Under the pieces are notes generated by a model that was not told the origin of the DNA, did no database searches, and saw only the letters and a list, made by a program, of their open reading frames with translations. From NCBI GenBank assembly GCA_910589035.1, contig CAJUSI010000001.1, positions 46,721 through 110,720 of the forward strand: a DNA stretch of 64,000 nucleotides, read 5' to 3'. This stretch comes from an uncultured Acetatifactor sp. (GTDB taxonomy: Bacteria > Bacillota > Clostridia > Lachnospirales > Lachnospiraceae). The position numbers were made by a program, and so were the translations under genes. Within the stretch, counting starts at the first letter, position 1, and the number at the start of each line of letters is the position of its first letter. Positions 25,001-31,865 of the stretch are shown here, piece after piece.

Positions 25001-26034
25001 AAATCCAGCACCAGGTCGATCAGGGTGCAGACCGGCTCCCGGCAGGCCCCACCCTGTGTCAGCGCAAGGGAGAGCGGCGTGACAAACAGCCGCTGGCAGA
25101 GGTCGCCTACGCTGTCCTTTACCTCTCCCCGCAGCTTCTTTGCCAGCTCCCTTTTGGAAGCGGAGACGCTTTCGTCCTTTTTGGAGGGCAGCCTGCCGAA
25201 GGAAATTGCCGGCAGCTTCGCCGCAAATTCCTCCAGGGAATTGCACCGAAGCAGCCCTTCCATCTGTTCCAGCTCCCCGTCCACCGCTTCCCCATACATA
25301 TAGGGACCGTCCGGCGCCTGGCAGAGGGCCTGCACCTTTTGGAGCTTCTGCACACATCCTCCCGTCATCCGCCGCAGGTATCCTGCAAGATAGCCCGCAT
25401 AGGAGCTTGCGGTTAATTCTTCCAGAGTAGCAGCGGCGTAATCCGCTTTCCGCTCCGCCAGCCATCGGGCGGGCCAGGGAAAGCTTGCCGCATATCGGGA
25501 CAGGTTCAGGATATGCTGCTCCAGCACCCGTTCCCGTCCTCCGGGGCAGAAATATTCCACACAATAGCGAAATGCCTCGCCCCAGGAGGCAAAGCCTTCT
25601 TCCATCAGTTCCTGCAGGGCCTCCTGCTGCATGAGCTTTCCCTCTCCTTCGTCCGCGATGCGGAATGCGGGGTCCAGGCCGATCTCATTGAAATGGTTTC
25701 GCAGCAGGTAGAGGCAGAAGCTGTCGATGGTGGTGATCTGGGCGTTGTGGAGGAGGGTTGCCTGTTTCTGGATATGTTCGGATTCCGGGTGTTCGGACAG
25801 TCTCCCGGAAATGCCAGCGGCAATTCTTTCCCGCATTTCCGCGGCTGCGGCGTTGGTGAAGGTCACGATCAGCAGTCTGTCGATGTCCACGGGATGGGTC
25901 TCGTCGCAGACCATGCGGACGATGCGTTCCACCAGTACGGCGGTCTTGCCGCTTCCTGCCGCCGCGGATACCAGGATGTTGCAGCCATGCAGTTGGATGG
26001 CTTTTTGCTGTTCTGCTGTAAATTTTACTGCCAT
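22081..26034 (-). CDS. addA: ATP-dependent helicase/nuclease subunit A
   Basis: A 1317-residue UvrD-like helicase with a C-terminal RecB-family nuclease. Walker A is AAAGSGKTAVLVERI near the N-terminus, followed by LLIVTFTNAAAAEM, the DEYQDSN Walker B, NFRSR, MSIHKSKGLEFP and LLYVAMTRAREKL. The nuclease motif VLLDYKTD is near the C-terminus. With AddB it processes double-strand breaks for recombination. Family members are usually 1200-1250 residues; the excess includes a repeat-rich linker of about 60 residues (DNA 22566-22738). The partner addB is 8.4 kb away although the two are normally adjacent. A frame of this length with all motifs is certainly functional in layout. Confidence 0.93.
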   Translation of the reverse strand: MAVKFTAEQQKAIQLHGCNILVSAAAGSGKTAVLVERIVRMVCDETHPVDIDRLLIVTFTNAAAAEMRERIAAGISGRLSEHPESEHIQKQATLLHNAQITTIDSFCLYLLRNHFNEIGLDPAFRIADEGEGKLMQQEALQELMEEGFASWGEAFRYCVEYFCPGGRERVLEQHILNLSRYAASFPWPARWLAERKADYAAATLEELTASSYAGYLAGYLRRMTGGCVQKLQKVQALCQAPDGPYMYGEAVDGELEQMEGLLRCNSLEEFAAKLPAISFGRLPSKKDESVSASKRELAKKLRGEVKDSVGDLCQRLFVTPLSLALTQGGACREPVCTLIDLVLDFDRRMAEKKREKKVIDFSDMEHFALDILLEGEGEEGKPSAVAMEYRQHFAEILTDEYQDSNLVQEYLLRAVSGEEDGRHNRFMVGDVKQSIYKFRLARPELFLEKYNTYEAEKAEEGSKEENSAQKGNCKRIDLAKNFRSRTQVVDAVNHVFARLMSAEVGGISYDDGAALYPGAVYPECGGCEAELLLVEKPGRKGGPNAKQAEALAIARKIRELKGHFQVTDRESGRLRDARYSDMVILLRTNSGWDEEFKAVLEKEGIPAYITSKTGYFAAAEVQELLQLLRVLDNPSQDIPLFGVMKSVFGGFTEEEIAEIRSREKGCSLYEALRRFAEIFSGKTESPVRDAGMKEEVKTEEGTEENAEKEQTRIEAEAQSEYESGLQKKAAAFLEMIKEYRSCTVYLPIRELLTKLVNDFGYLDYVTALPAGSRRRANVEMLFTKASDFEKTSYFGLFHFIRYMEQLEEYDVDYGGAELLDENADVVRIMSIHKSKGLEFPITFAAGLSKRFNMQDVNQTLILDMDLGLGVDYVDPERRIRNKTLRRTALSRKLREESLSEELRLLYVAMTRAREKLILTGVLENAAEKWELAQELPDEHLTYLDFMEAGSYLDFLLPVLPGTCIQVSVIEETDEMTEEVAEQMGFLQKRELLERAGELGDEKARAYLSDRLNAVYPYAALADVYTTTTVSELKIAAMADRDEAAYHMFEEKEVQPYIPLFRRGEEKISGAVRGNAYHRVMELLDFELMFANISESIAGRNSDASRHGGPEARSANSAESECNDSDAAVHASPEARSANSAEFEPNDSDVSVHVSPEVHGEDCLNAADELGKRLERNLHTFLLGEVESGRLTEEYYQAVREKKIVKFLRSDLARRMWKAGREGKLYREQPFVLGIDARRLRADFPDKETVLIQGIIDVFFEEEDGLVLLDYKTDAVSSMEELWNRYETQIDYYQEAIQKLYGKPVKERILYSFHLEEY
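22566..22738. repeat. 69-bp in-frame tandem repeat inside addA
   Basis: Units start at 22566, 22635 and 22704 (the last partial). They encode PEARSANSAE with an acidic NDSD tail, about 23 residues each, inserted before the nuclease domain of AddA. The period is a multiple of three, so copy-number change would keep the frame. Confidence 0.85.
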
Positions 26035-26119
26035 GTGGGTTCCTTCTTTCTGAGTGTGATCTCGGGGGTGCTTTCAGTTAGTGGGGTGCCGCGAAGGCCT
26101 GGGTTATGGCATGGTCTTG

Positions 26120-26313
26120 GGAGGATTGCGGCGAGTGACGGCGGAAGGGGGCCGGGGGACTTTACTCTGCCCGGGCAACGCCGGAGATGAACTAAGCGTT
26201 AACTGCGACTAAGGCGCGAAAGGACCGCGCCTAACTCGCAGTAAACGCTGGATTTCATCTCCGTCTAAGGGCGCCCTCTGAGCTGCCGTAAAGTCCCCCG
26301 GCCCCCTTCCGCC
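26120..26313 (+). repeat. Large palindromic repeat, copy A
   Basis: An outer arm GGCGGAAGGGGGCCGGGGGA (from 26140) pairs with its complement ending at 26313. Inside, CGGAGATGAA.../...TTTCATCTCCG and a central hairpin around GGCGCGAAAGGACCGCGCC make a nested cruciform-like structure. The whole unit, including a left flank GATTGCGGCGAGTGACGG, is homologous in opposite orientation to 27299-27495. It lies directly upstream of addA. No protein is supported from it. Confidence 0.75.
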
Positions 26314-26358
26314 TGTTTCCCGGCCTTCCGTGTGTTTCCTGGCCTCTGCCTATTCCTT

Positions 26359-26429
26359 ACTTCCGTATGTTTTCTGACTTCCGTCGTTTTTTGACTTCCG
26401 TATGTTTTCTGACTTCCGTTGTTTTCTGG
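26359..26429. repeat. Short tandem repeats of GACTTCCGTNNGTTTTCT
   Basis: About four consecutive 18-base units with small variations. Apart from this and the two palindromic repeats, 26035-26647 holds no gene. Confidence 0.6.
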
Positions 26430-26454
26430 CAGGCTGTTTTCGGTAAGTCATGAC

Positions 26455-26560
26455 TTAAACTGTAACGAATTTAAATTAGGTATGCCATGAAATTTAAAAC
26501 ACCTTTGTTTCTCTGGCTATTTGAAAAACGGCATACCTGACCAAAAGTGTTACAGCTTAA
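26455..26560. repeat. 106-bp palindromic repeat, copy 2
   Basis: Same end sequences and same length as 20835-20940: TTAAACTGTAACG at the left, AGGTATGCCAT, then GGCATACCTG and TACAGCTTAA at the right. The middle about 40 bases differ. Confidence 0.75.
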
Positions 26561-26647
26561 GTTTTGTCATGCATTCAGGCGGCTTCAACCCCTCTTCAAT
26601 CAGAACTGCATATAGACTCTTCGCAAAAACATAGCGATATAACTGCT

Positions 26648-27100
26648 TTATTCCTCCCAGTGTTCGAGCTCATCAGCCGGGTAGGCTTTCGTCCAGTGAT
26701 ATGGTTGCAGTTCCTTTAATTCGACAAAACGGATTTTTTCTTCTCCGGTGGTAACTGCCACCTGCACCTCTTCGCCCCAATACCGCAGTCTCTCCTGGCA
26801 AATGCCGCATGGCGATAACACTCTATATGGAGAGCTTTCGTCATCACGGATAAGGCACATGCAGTGCGTCACTTTTTCATTGTATTTGTGAGCCTCAAGC
26901 ATAGCGCCCAGCTCAATACATACAACTGCAGATGCGTTAGCGGTTTCAATGGAAACACTTGTATAATAATTTCCCTTGGACGTACGGACAACGCCGGCGC
27001 CGCCCCAACCGACAGGATACCTCTTTTCTATCAATTCCACCGCCCGCCGATACATTTCATTTTCTATTTCGTAATCCCTCATAAAGCTCTCCTCAACCAT
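26648..27100 (-). CDS. Cytidine deaminase-like protein
   Basis: A 150-residue zinc deaminase fold. The catalytic helix carries VVCIELGAM (a Cys/His position followed by the proton-shuttling Glu), and the second zinc site is SPCGICQERL with the PCxxC pair. The N-terminal VGWGGAGVVRTSKGN and VSIETANASAV match short CDA/blasticidin-deaminase-like enzymes that deaminate cytidine or an analogue. Two starts are possible, ATG 27100 and ATG 27082, each with a GGAG upstream. The gene sits between two large palindromic repeats in opposite orientation, and no nucleoside-salvage operon adjoins. A free-nucleoside substrate is likely; an antibiotic nucleoside is possible. Confidence 0.75.
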   Translation of the reverse strand: MVEESFMRDYEIENEMYRRAVELIEKRYPVGWGGAGVVRTSKGNYYTSVSIETANASAVVCIELGAMLEAHKYNEKVTHCMCLIRDDESSPYRVLSPCGICQERLRYWGEEVQVAVTTGEEKIRFVELKELQPYHWTKAYPADELEHWEE

Positions 27101-27298
27101 ATATGTGTCTCCTCTTTTTCAATGGGTGCACGGTTCCGTTGACTACATGCAGTGTGCTAAACCCATTTAAAACATTAGCATCGTAATTAACCAAAGACTT
27201 CTGCCGCGGCAATAATTTTAAGGATCGACCTGTCCGCCTTATCTCTTCCATATTCTTCTCCTTATGTCACTCTATGGAGAACGCCCTGCAGTAACCCA

Positions 27299-27495
27299 GG
27301 CGGAAGGGGGCGGGGAGACTTTGTGAGAGCACCTACGGGGTGCCCTTAGCGGAGGCGAAATCCACTGGTTACGGAGACTTAGATGCGCCCTTTGCATCTT
27401 AGTCTCCGTTACCAGTTAGTTCGTCGCAGCGTTACCCCGGCCGAACAAAGTCTCCCCGCCCCCTTCCGCCGTCACTCGCCGCAACCCTCCCATCC
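27299..27495 (-). repeat. Large palindromic repeat, copy B (inverted relative to copy A)
   Basis: The outer arms GGCGGAAGGGGGCGGGGAGA (from 27299) and its complement ending at 27470 enclose an inner near-perfect hairpin around 27372-27415 (CTGGTTACGGAGACTTAGAT and its complement). The right flank to 27495 matches the left flank of copy A in reverse complement. The pair flanks the cytidine deaminase gene at about 1 kb spacing. Confidence 0.75.
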
Positions 27496-27689
27496 CCTGC
27501 ATTAACCTCCCCCAGCATGTGCAAAACCTCATTCTCAAGTACCCAACTCTCCGCCAACAGATAACAATCCGCATCGCCAAAATCCAAATTCTCAGTCCAA
27601 TCAGCCAAAATCTCGGCCAGAATCTCAGATAAAAGATTCGATTGCCATTTCCCATAGTATCTATTATAATGGTTTACATACATTTTCAC
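27432..27689 (-). CDS. Possible truncated small protein running into palindromic repeat B
   Basis: The first about 65 residues (MKMYVNHYNRYYGKWQSNLL, then LADWTENLDFGDADCYLLA) look protein-like, acidic and amphipathic. The last about 20 residues are translated from the palindromic repeat, suggesting that the repeat inserted into the 3' end of a gene. No convincing Shine-Dalgarno site precedes the ATG. I do not recognise it. Confidence 0.25.
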   Translation of the reverse strand: MKMYVNHYNRYYGKWQSNLLSEILAEILADWTENLDFGDADCYLLAESWVLENEVLHMLGEVNAGDGRVAASDGGRGRGDFVRPG

Positions 27690-27775
27690 AATACAAAAAG
27701 TTTAGCCGGGAAGATAAGGCAATGCTATAATAACTGCGTCAAAACGAAACTATATGGAAAGAGATTTATAGCAGT

Positions 27776-29098
27776 ATGTTCTCACCAAGCGATTTTTTAG
27801 TTGGATTTTTGGATACCTTGACAGGGCATCTGGCACTTGCAGTCTATCTGCTGGCGGTGACAGATGAACGGGCAGTGTGGCGGCGGCTGAAAAAATTGCC
27901 TCTGCTGCTTCTATCCCCGCTTATTGCCGTTCTGCTTTCCGCCGGACTACATACCGTTCCGATACTGGGAACATCCCAGTATTTCATCAGCTCCTTCGCC
28001 GTACTTATTATGTGTACCCTGTGGGTGCGGTGGGCGTGGCAGTTCGGGTTCTTGCGGGCCTTTGCCGCCACCTGTATGGCGGGGATCTTCCAAGTGGCTG
28101 AATCCACCATGTCTTTCTGGATGTCAGGCGAAAGCATCTTCTTCATGGCGCAGTTGAGTCTGTATCTGGGCGCCAGCATTGTCGTCTCCCTGCTGCTTTA
28201 TAAGCTGCGGTTCGGCAGGTGGTTCCGCCTGTTGCTGGACAGCGAAACTGTGCCCTGGCGGATGGCCCTTCTGCTGTTCGCTCTGGAGGCATCCATGGAG
28301 GTGTTCCTTAGTTTGGGAAAAGGCGTTCACCCACCGTATCTGCCATTTTACTATCTGATGGCATCGGTGCTGGTGCTCCTGACGGCGGCGCTGATGATTT
28401 ATCTGGCCCAGCGGTTCGAAACCGCCCGGAAAATGCAGGCCCAGCAGGATGTTATCGCCCAACAGCGGCTCTACGAGCAGGATCTGGAGATGATCCGCCG
28501 TGAGGTACGCACGTTTCGTCATGATTATAAAAACCTGTTGGCAAGCCTTGCCGAACAAGCAGGCGAGGGAGAGCTGGAGGAACTGCGCCATACTTTGTCC
28601 GAATTGGATGCTGGGTTTGACCGGCGGCTTGGAAAGAAAATCCAGGTGTCCACGCAAATTGGAAACTTACAGCTTCCAGAAGCAAGAAGCCTCCTTTTGA
28701 GCAAGCTCACAGTCATGCGGGAGAAGGGGATAGATTGCCGTCTGGAGGTGCTTTACCCTATCGCAGCAGTGGATATGGATGTATGGGATTTTGTCCGCTG
28801 CCTGGGTATTCTGATAGACAATGCTATGGAGGCTGCGCTGAATACGGAGCGGCCTTGGGTGGAAATCGTTCTGTTGGCCCAGGAGCGGCAGGTGTTTCTC
28901 CGGATATCAAATTCCTATACAAATGTGATTGAGCCAGGAAAAATGTGGGACGATGGCTGGTCTACAAAAGGGGCGGGCCGGGGATTGGGCCTGTCCAGCT
29001 ACCAGCATATTTTAGAGAACTATTCCAATGTCTCCACTGGCACCAGTTGGGAGAATGGCGTATTTGTGCAGGAGATGACAGTGGAGGGCAGGGCATGA
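27776..29098 (+). CDS. AgrC-like sensor histidine kinase (GHKL type)
   Basis: A 440-residue sensor: six to seven hydrophobic helices over residues 1-215, a coiled linker (QAQQDVIAQQRLYEQD), the phospho-acceptor box TFRHDYKNLL, N-box GILIDNAMEA and GRGLGLSSYQ as the ATP-lid glycine box. This is the AgrC/ComD/HPK10 class that senses peptides. It overlaps the LytTR regulator by 4 bases. TATAAT at 27726-27731 may be its -10. No agrB or agrD peptide gene adjoins, so the ligand, if any, comes from elsewhere. Codon use and context (recombinase remnant just downstream) suggest a transferred module. Confidence 0.85.
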   Translation: MFSPSDFLVGFLDTLTGHLALAVYLLAVTDERAVWRRLKKLPLLLLSPLIAVLLSAGLHTVPILGTSQYFISSFAVLIMCTLWVRWAWQFGFLRAFAATCMAGIFQVAESTMSFWMSGESIFFMAQLSLYLGASIVVSLLLYKLRFGRWFRLLLDSETVPWRMALLLFALEASMEVFLSLGKGVHPPYLPFYYLMASVLVLLTAALMIYLAQRFETARKMQAQQDVIAQQRLYEQDLEMIRREVRTFRHDYKNLLASLAEQAGEGELEELRHTLSELDAGFDRRLGKKIQVSTQIGNLQLPEARSLLLSKLTVMREKGIDCRLEVLYPIAAVDMDVWDFVRCLGILIDNAMEAALNTERPWVEIVLLAQERQVFLRISNSYTNVIEPGKMWDDGWSTKGAGRGLGLSSYQHILENYSNVSTGTSWENGVFVQEMTVEGRA

Positions 29099-29829
29099 TT
29101 GGAATTTATTTGTGCGATGACGAGGAAGCTGTCCGTCATCAAATTCAGACGGCTTTGGAATGGAGAATATTTGTTGAAAACTATGATATGAAAGTTGTGT
29201 GCAGCGCTGCCAATGTTCAGGAATTACTGGCCGCAGCAGAAGGGGAAAGATGCGGAATTTACTTTTTGGATGTGGAATTAAAAGATGAAGAATGGGACGG
29301 CTTTCGGCTGGGGCAGGAGTTGCGGCGGCGCGACCCGCATGGTACGCTGGTCTATATCACCAGCTATGGCGATTTGGCTTGGCGCACCTTTCAATATCAC
29401 TTGGAGGCATTCGACTACATCGTAAAAGAATCAGAGCAAATTGGGCCGTCCGTGTCGCAGTGTTTGAGCGAGATACATTTACGCCTGTTGGCAGAACGCC
29501 AGGACCCGGCAGAAATGTTTACATTGCGGACAGGGGAAATGGTGCGTCATGTCCCCTTGTGCAATATTCTCTTTTTTGAGACTGCCTCCATCCCCCACCA
29601 TGTTTTACTCCATACATCCAACAGCCGAATGGATTTTTTAGGAAGCCTCAATGAACTGGAAAGTCGATTAGGAAACCGCTTTGTCCGCACACACCGGGCC
29701 TATTTGGTGGCGACGGATAAGATTGAAACAATAGATTTGAAACACAACAAACTGTGGGTTGGCGGTCACGAGTGTCTGCTTTCCCGCGCAGGGAAAACAG
29801 AACTTCGCAAAAGAATGGGAGGGAGCTGA
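29095..29829 (+). CDS. LytTR-family response regulator
   Basis: A 244-residue AgrA-like regulator. The receiver starts MIGIYLCDDEEAV (acidic pair), with the phospho-acceptor in IYFLDVELKD and the Thr/Ser of YITSYGD. The DNA-binding LytTR domain (about 145-240) has ILFFETASIPHH, GSLNELESRL, FVRTHRAYLVA and a beta-rich end. ATG 29095 overlaps the kinase stop as ATGA. Two direct repeats of the LytTR-site kind lie 20 bases past its stop, upstream of the next gene, which is the obvious target. Confidence 0.9.
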   Translation: MIGIYLCDDEEAVRHQIQTALEWRIFVENYDMKVVCSAANVQELLAAAEGERCGIYFLDVELKDEEWDGFRLGQELRRRDPHGTLVYITSYGDLAWRTFQYHLEAFDYIVKESEQIGPSVSQCLSEIHLRLLAERQDPAEMFTLRTGEMVRHVPLCNILFFETASIPHHVLLHTSNSRMDFLGSLNELESRLGNRFVRTHRAYLVATDKIETIDLKHNKLWVGGHECLLSRAGKTELRKRMGGS

Positions 29830-29849
29830 TGAGTTTCCCTCCCGTTCCA

Positions 29850-29880
29850 TTTAGGAAATATTTCTGTTCGTTTAGGAAAT
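29850..29880 (+). promoter_or_regulatory. Direct-repeat operator, likely LytTR binding site
   Basis: TTTAGGAAAT occurs at 29850-29859 and again at 29871-29880, perfectly repeated with 21-base spacing (two helical turns). Paired direct repeats at this spacing upstream of the -35 region are the standard AgrA/ComE/VirR site layout. It lies about 70 bases before the DUF6440 start and just after the LytTR regulator gene. Confidence 0.65.
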
Positions 29881-29950
29881 TTGAAACACAGCGCTCTGCT
29901 TATGTGGTATGGTCATACTGTCAAGCGGCAAGACAGGAGGAGGTGAGCAT

Positions 29951-30130
29951 ATGGCGAAAGAACGTTTTGTTGAGGTCTACAATCAGGGCCTTGTAAATGT
30001 AGCAAAGGTTATCGTGGATACAGAAACCGGCGTGAATTACCTGATGGCTTCCCATAATAAGGCGAACGGCACCGGGCTGACGGTGTTGGTCGATCCGGAC
30101 GGCAGGCCAGTTGTTACCCCCGGCAAGTAA
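29951..30130 (+). CDS. DUF6440 family small protein
   Basis: A 59-residue protein, MAKERFVEVYNQGLVNVAKV, then VDTETGVNYL and GLTVLVDPDGRPVV. The VDTETGVNYL and LTVLVDxxGxPVV blocks are those of the DUF6440 family, tiny proteins of unknown function common in Clostridia. AGGAGGTGAGCAT precedes the ATG, a strong site. Placed right behind a LytTR-type operator and the AgrC/LytTR pair, it is probably the regulated output of that pair. No secretion signal is seen. Confidence 0.75.
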   Translation: MAKERFVEVYNQGLVNVAKVIVDTETGVNYLMASHNKANGTGLTVLVDPDGRPVVTPGK

Positions 30131-30358
30131 AAAAGTAATCTGCCGCACGGCGGCAAAAGAAAAAAGCTGTCGTACAAGCAGCGCATTGTCACGCCCGGAG
30201 CGGCGGCTTTATGAGGTGTTCCGTAAGTACGCCAGCCACCGGCAGCGTAGGAACCGGCCAACTAAATAAATTTTCGCCGCGCCGTTGCTTTGCGGGGCTG
30301 TTGATGGTATAATCATAGCGTCAGCAGCTCCGTTTCTGTTTCAGAAGGGGAGCGCAAA

Positions 30359-30592
30359 ATGAACAATCGAATTGACGCGATTTATGCAAGACAATCCAGC
30401 GGCAAGAATACGGCCAGACCCCAGTTCCAAATGCTGGTGGAGGACATCAAGCGTGGGCTGTTTGCCAGGGTGGTCGTTTACAAACTCGACCGCATCAGCC
30501 GTTCCATTCTCGACTTCGCAAACATGATGGCGCTGTTCCAGGATGTCATTCGTGCCACCAGCGAGAAGCTGCAAATTGAGTGGAAAATCTGA
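30359..30592 (+). pseudogene. Remnant of a large serine recombinase (TnpX/Tn4451-like)
   Basis: The 77 residues keep AIYARQSSGKNTARPQFQML, then VVVYKLDRISRSILDFANMM. In full-length enzymes the catalytic-Ser strand YARQS and the GKNTxRP segment are separated by about 60 residues; here they are directly joined, and after LFQ the frame departs from the family. So there are at least two deletions. The region 30131-30360 before it has only short hairpin-forming sequence and no other gene. Confidence 0.7.
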
Positions 30593-30772
30593 CGGCGGGC
30601 ATACCGTCAGGCCATTACTTTTTTATGCCCTTGTCCAATGTAGTTCACAGAGTATTCCGGATGCCCTGGTCCGGACAAGCCGGAACTGAAAATATGCCGG
30701 AATGCGCAGGATTTCGCTATTAAGCGCCCAAACTCAGCGCCAAGCTCAAAACACGGAAAGGATGCCTGACAC

Positions 30773-31525
30773 ATGATTAAAATACTTGCCATAGGAAACA
30801 GCTTTTCACAGGACGCCACCCATTATCTGCATCAGATCGCGGCGGCGGACCATGTAGATCTGAAGGTCGTAAATCTCTACATTGGGGGATGCAGCCTGGA
30901 ACGGCACTGGAATAATATTCTTACGGAGGCGGAGGATTATCTGTATGAGGAAAACGGGGAATCCACCGGGAAAAATATCTCCATACAGAAAGCCCTGGCC
31001 ATGGAGGAATGGGATTACATCGTCACCCAGCAGGTAAGCCATGAGAGCGGTCTTAAGGAAACCTACCATCCCTGGCTGGAAAATATAGTGAGCTATATTC
31101 GGGAAAAAGCACCCCGGGCAGAAATTTTGCTGCAGGAGACCTGGGCTTATGAAATAGACAGCCTGCATGAAGGCTTTGCCAATTACGGACAGAATCAGCA
31201 GGAAATGTACGAAAAGCTGTCTTCCGCTTACCGGGACGCCGCCAGGCAGATCGATGTCCGGCTGATACCCTGCGGGGATATTATACAGAAAGTAAGGAAA
31301 ATAGAACCTTTTATCTATGAAGACGGGGGAATGTCCCTCTGCCGGGACGGCTTCCATATGAATCTGATCTACGGCAGATATCTGCTGGCGGCCGTGTGGT
31401 ACAAGACACTTACGGGAAGGGGCATCCGCAGCAATTCTTACATTCCCTCCACAAAGCTGGCCCCGGGCGCAGTCTGCAGGGAATGGATTTTAGAGGTGGT
31501 GAAGGAGGCCGTGGAGGCCGGTTAA
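30773..31525 (+). CDS. DUF4886 domain protein (SGNH-like)
   Basis: A 250-residue protein starting IKILAIGNSFSQDA, the block I nucleophile motif of DUF4886, a branch of the SGNH hydrolase fold. IGGCSLERHWNN and DYIVTQQVSHESG follow, and block V is CRDGFHMNLIYGRYLLAAVW with the catalytic His. No signal peptide. DUF4886 proteins are often encoded with glycan-degradation genes, and a GH2 beta-mannosidase lies downstream on the other strand, so a role as an acetyl-esterase acting on imported sugars is plausible but inferred. Confidence 0.8.
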   Translation: MIKILAIGNSFSQDATHYLHQIAAADHVDLKVVNLYIGGCSLERHWNNILTEAEDYLYEENGESTGKNISIQKALAMEEWDYIVTQQVSHESGLKETYHPWLENIVSYIREKAPRAEILLQETWAYEIDSLHEGFANYGQNQQEMYEKLSSAYRDAARQIDVRLIPCGDIIQKVRKIEPFIYEDGGMSLCRDGFHMNLIYGRYLLAAVWYKTLTGRGIRSNSYIPSTKLAPGAVCREWILEVVKEAVEAG

Positions 31526-31766
31526 ACTTCCACGCGGGCTGCTGTATTGCGGAATCCTTAATTGCGCAGCCCCACTACTTACCGCTCGGCTCGTATGTAA
31601 TATCCGAGCAGTATTTTCAACCGAAAATGGCAAAGAATATTTATATGATATTGGGGCAGTAAAAAAACTTCTCATACTGCTTCTCTTTGGAAAATATCCC
31701 ATCTATGGCAATGCTCCAAACCGGCAGGTGTATATGTCAATCCGGCAAATACTGCGGGCAGGATAC
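31526..31766. other. Intergenic stretch without a supported gene
   Basis: Between the DUF4886 stop and the next hairpin I see nothing beyond AT-rich sequence. Repeats of GCCGGACAGCNTGCT occur shortly after the hairpin (about 31820-31870). Confidence 0.3.
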
Positions 31767-31791
31767 GGCCCCATGTCAATGTAATGGGGCC
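31767..31791. terminator. Perfect 8-bp hairpin, bidirectional terminator candidate
   Basis: GGCCCCAT (31767-31774) and ATGGGGCC (31784-31791) lie between two convergent genes (DUF4886 on plus, beta-mannosidase on minus). The U-tracts are short. Confidence 0.5.
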
Positions 31792-31865
31792 GCCCTTTCC
31801 GCCTGCTGCCAAGTAACATACTGCCGGACAGCAGGCTGTTAGGTGATATGTCGCCGGACAGCCTG

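Noticed and set aside
25513..26190. 225-residue plus-strand ORF over the addA start and palindrome A
   Set aside because: Shadow of addA that runs on into the palindromic repeat; no start signal.
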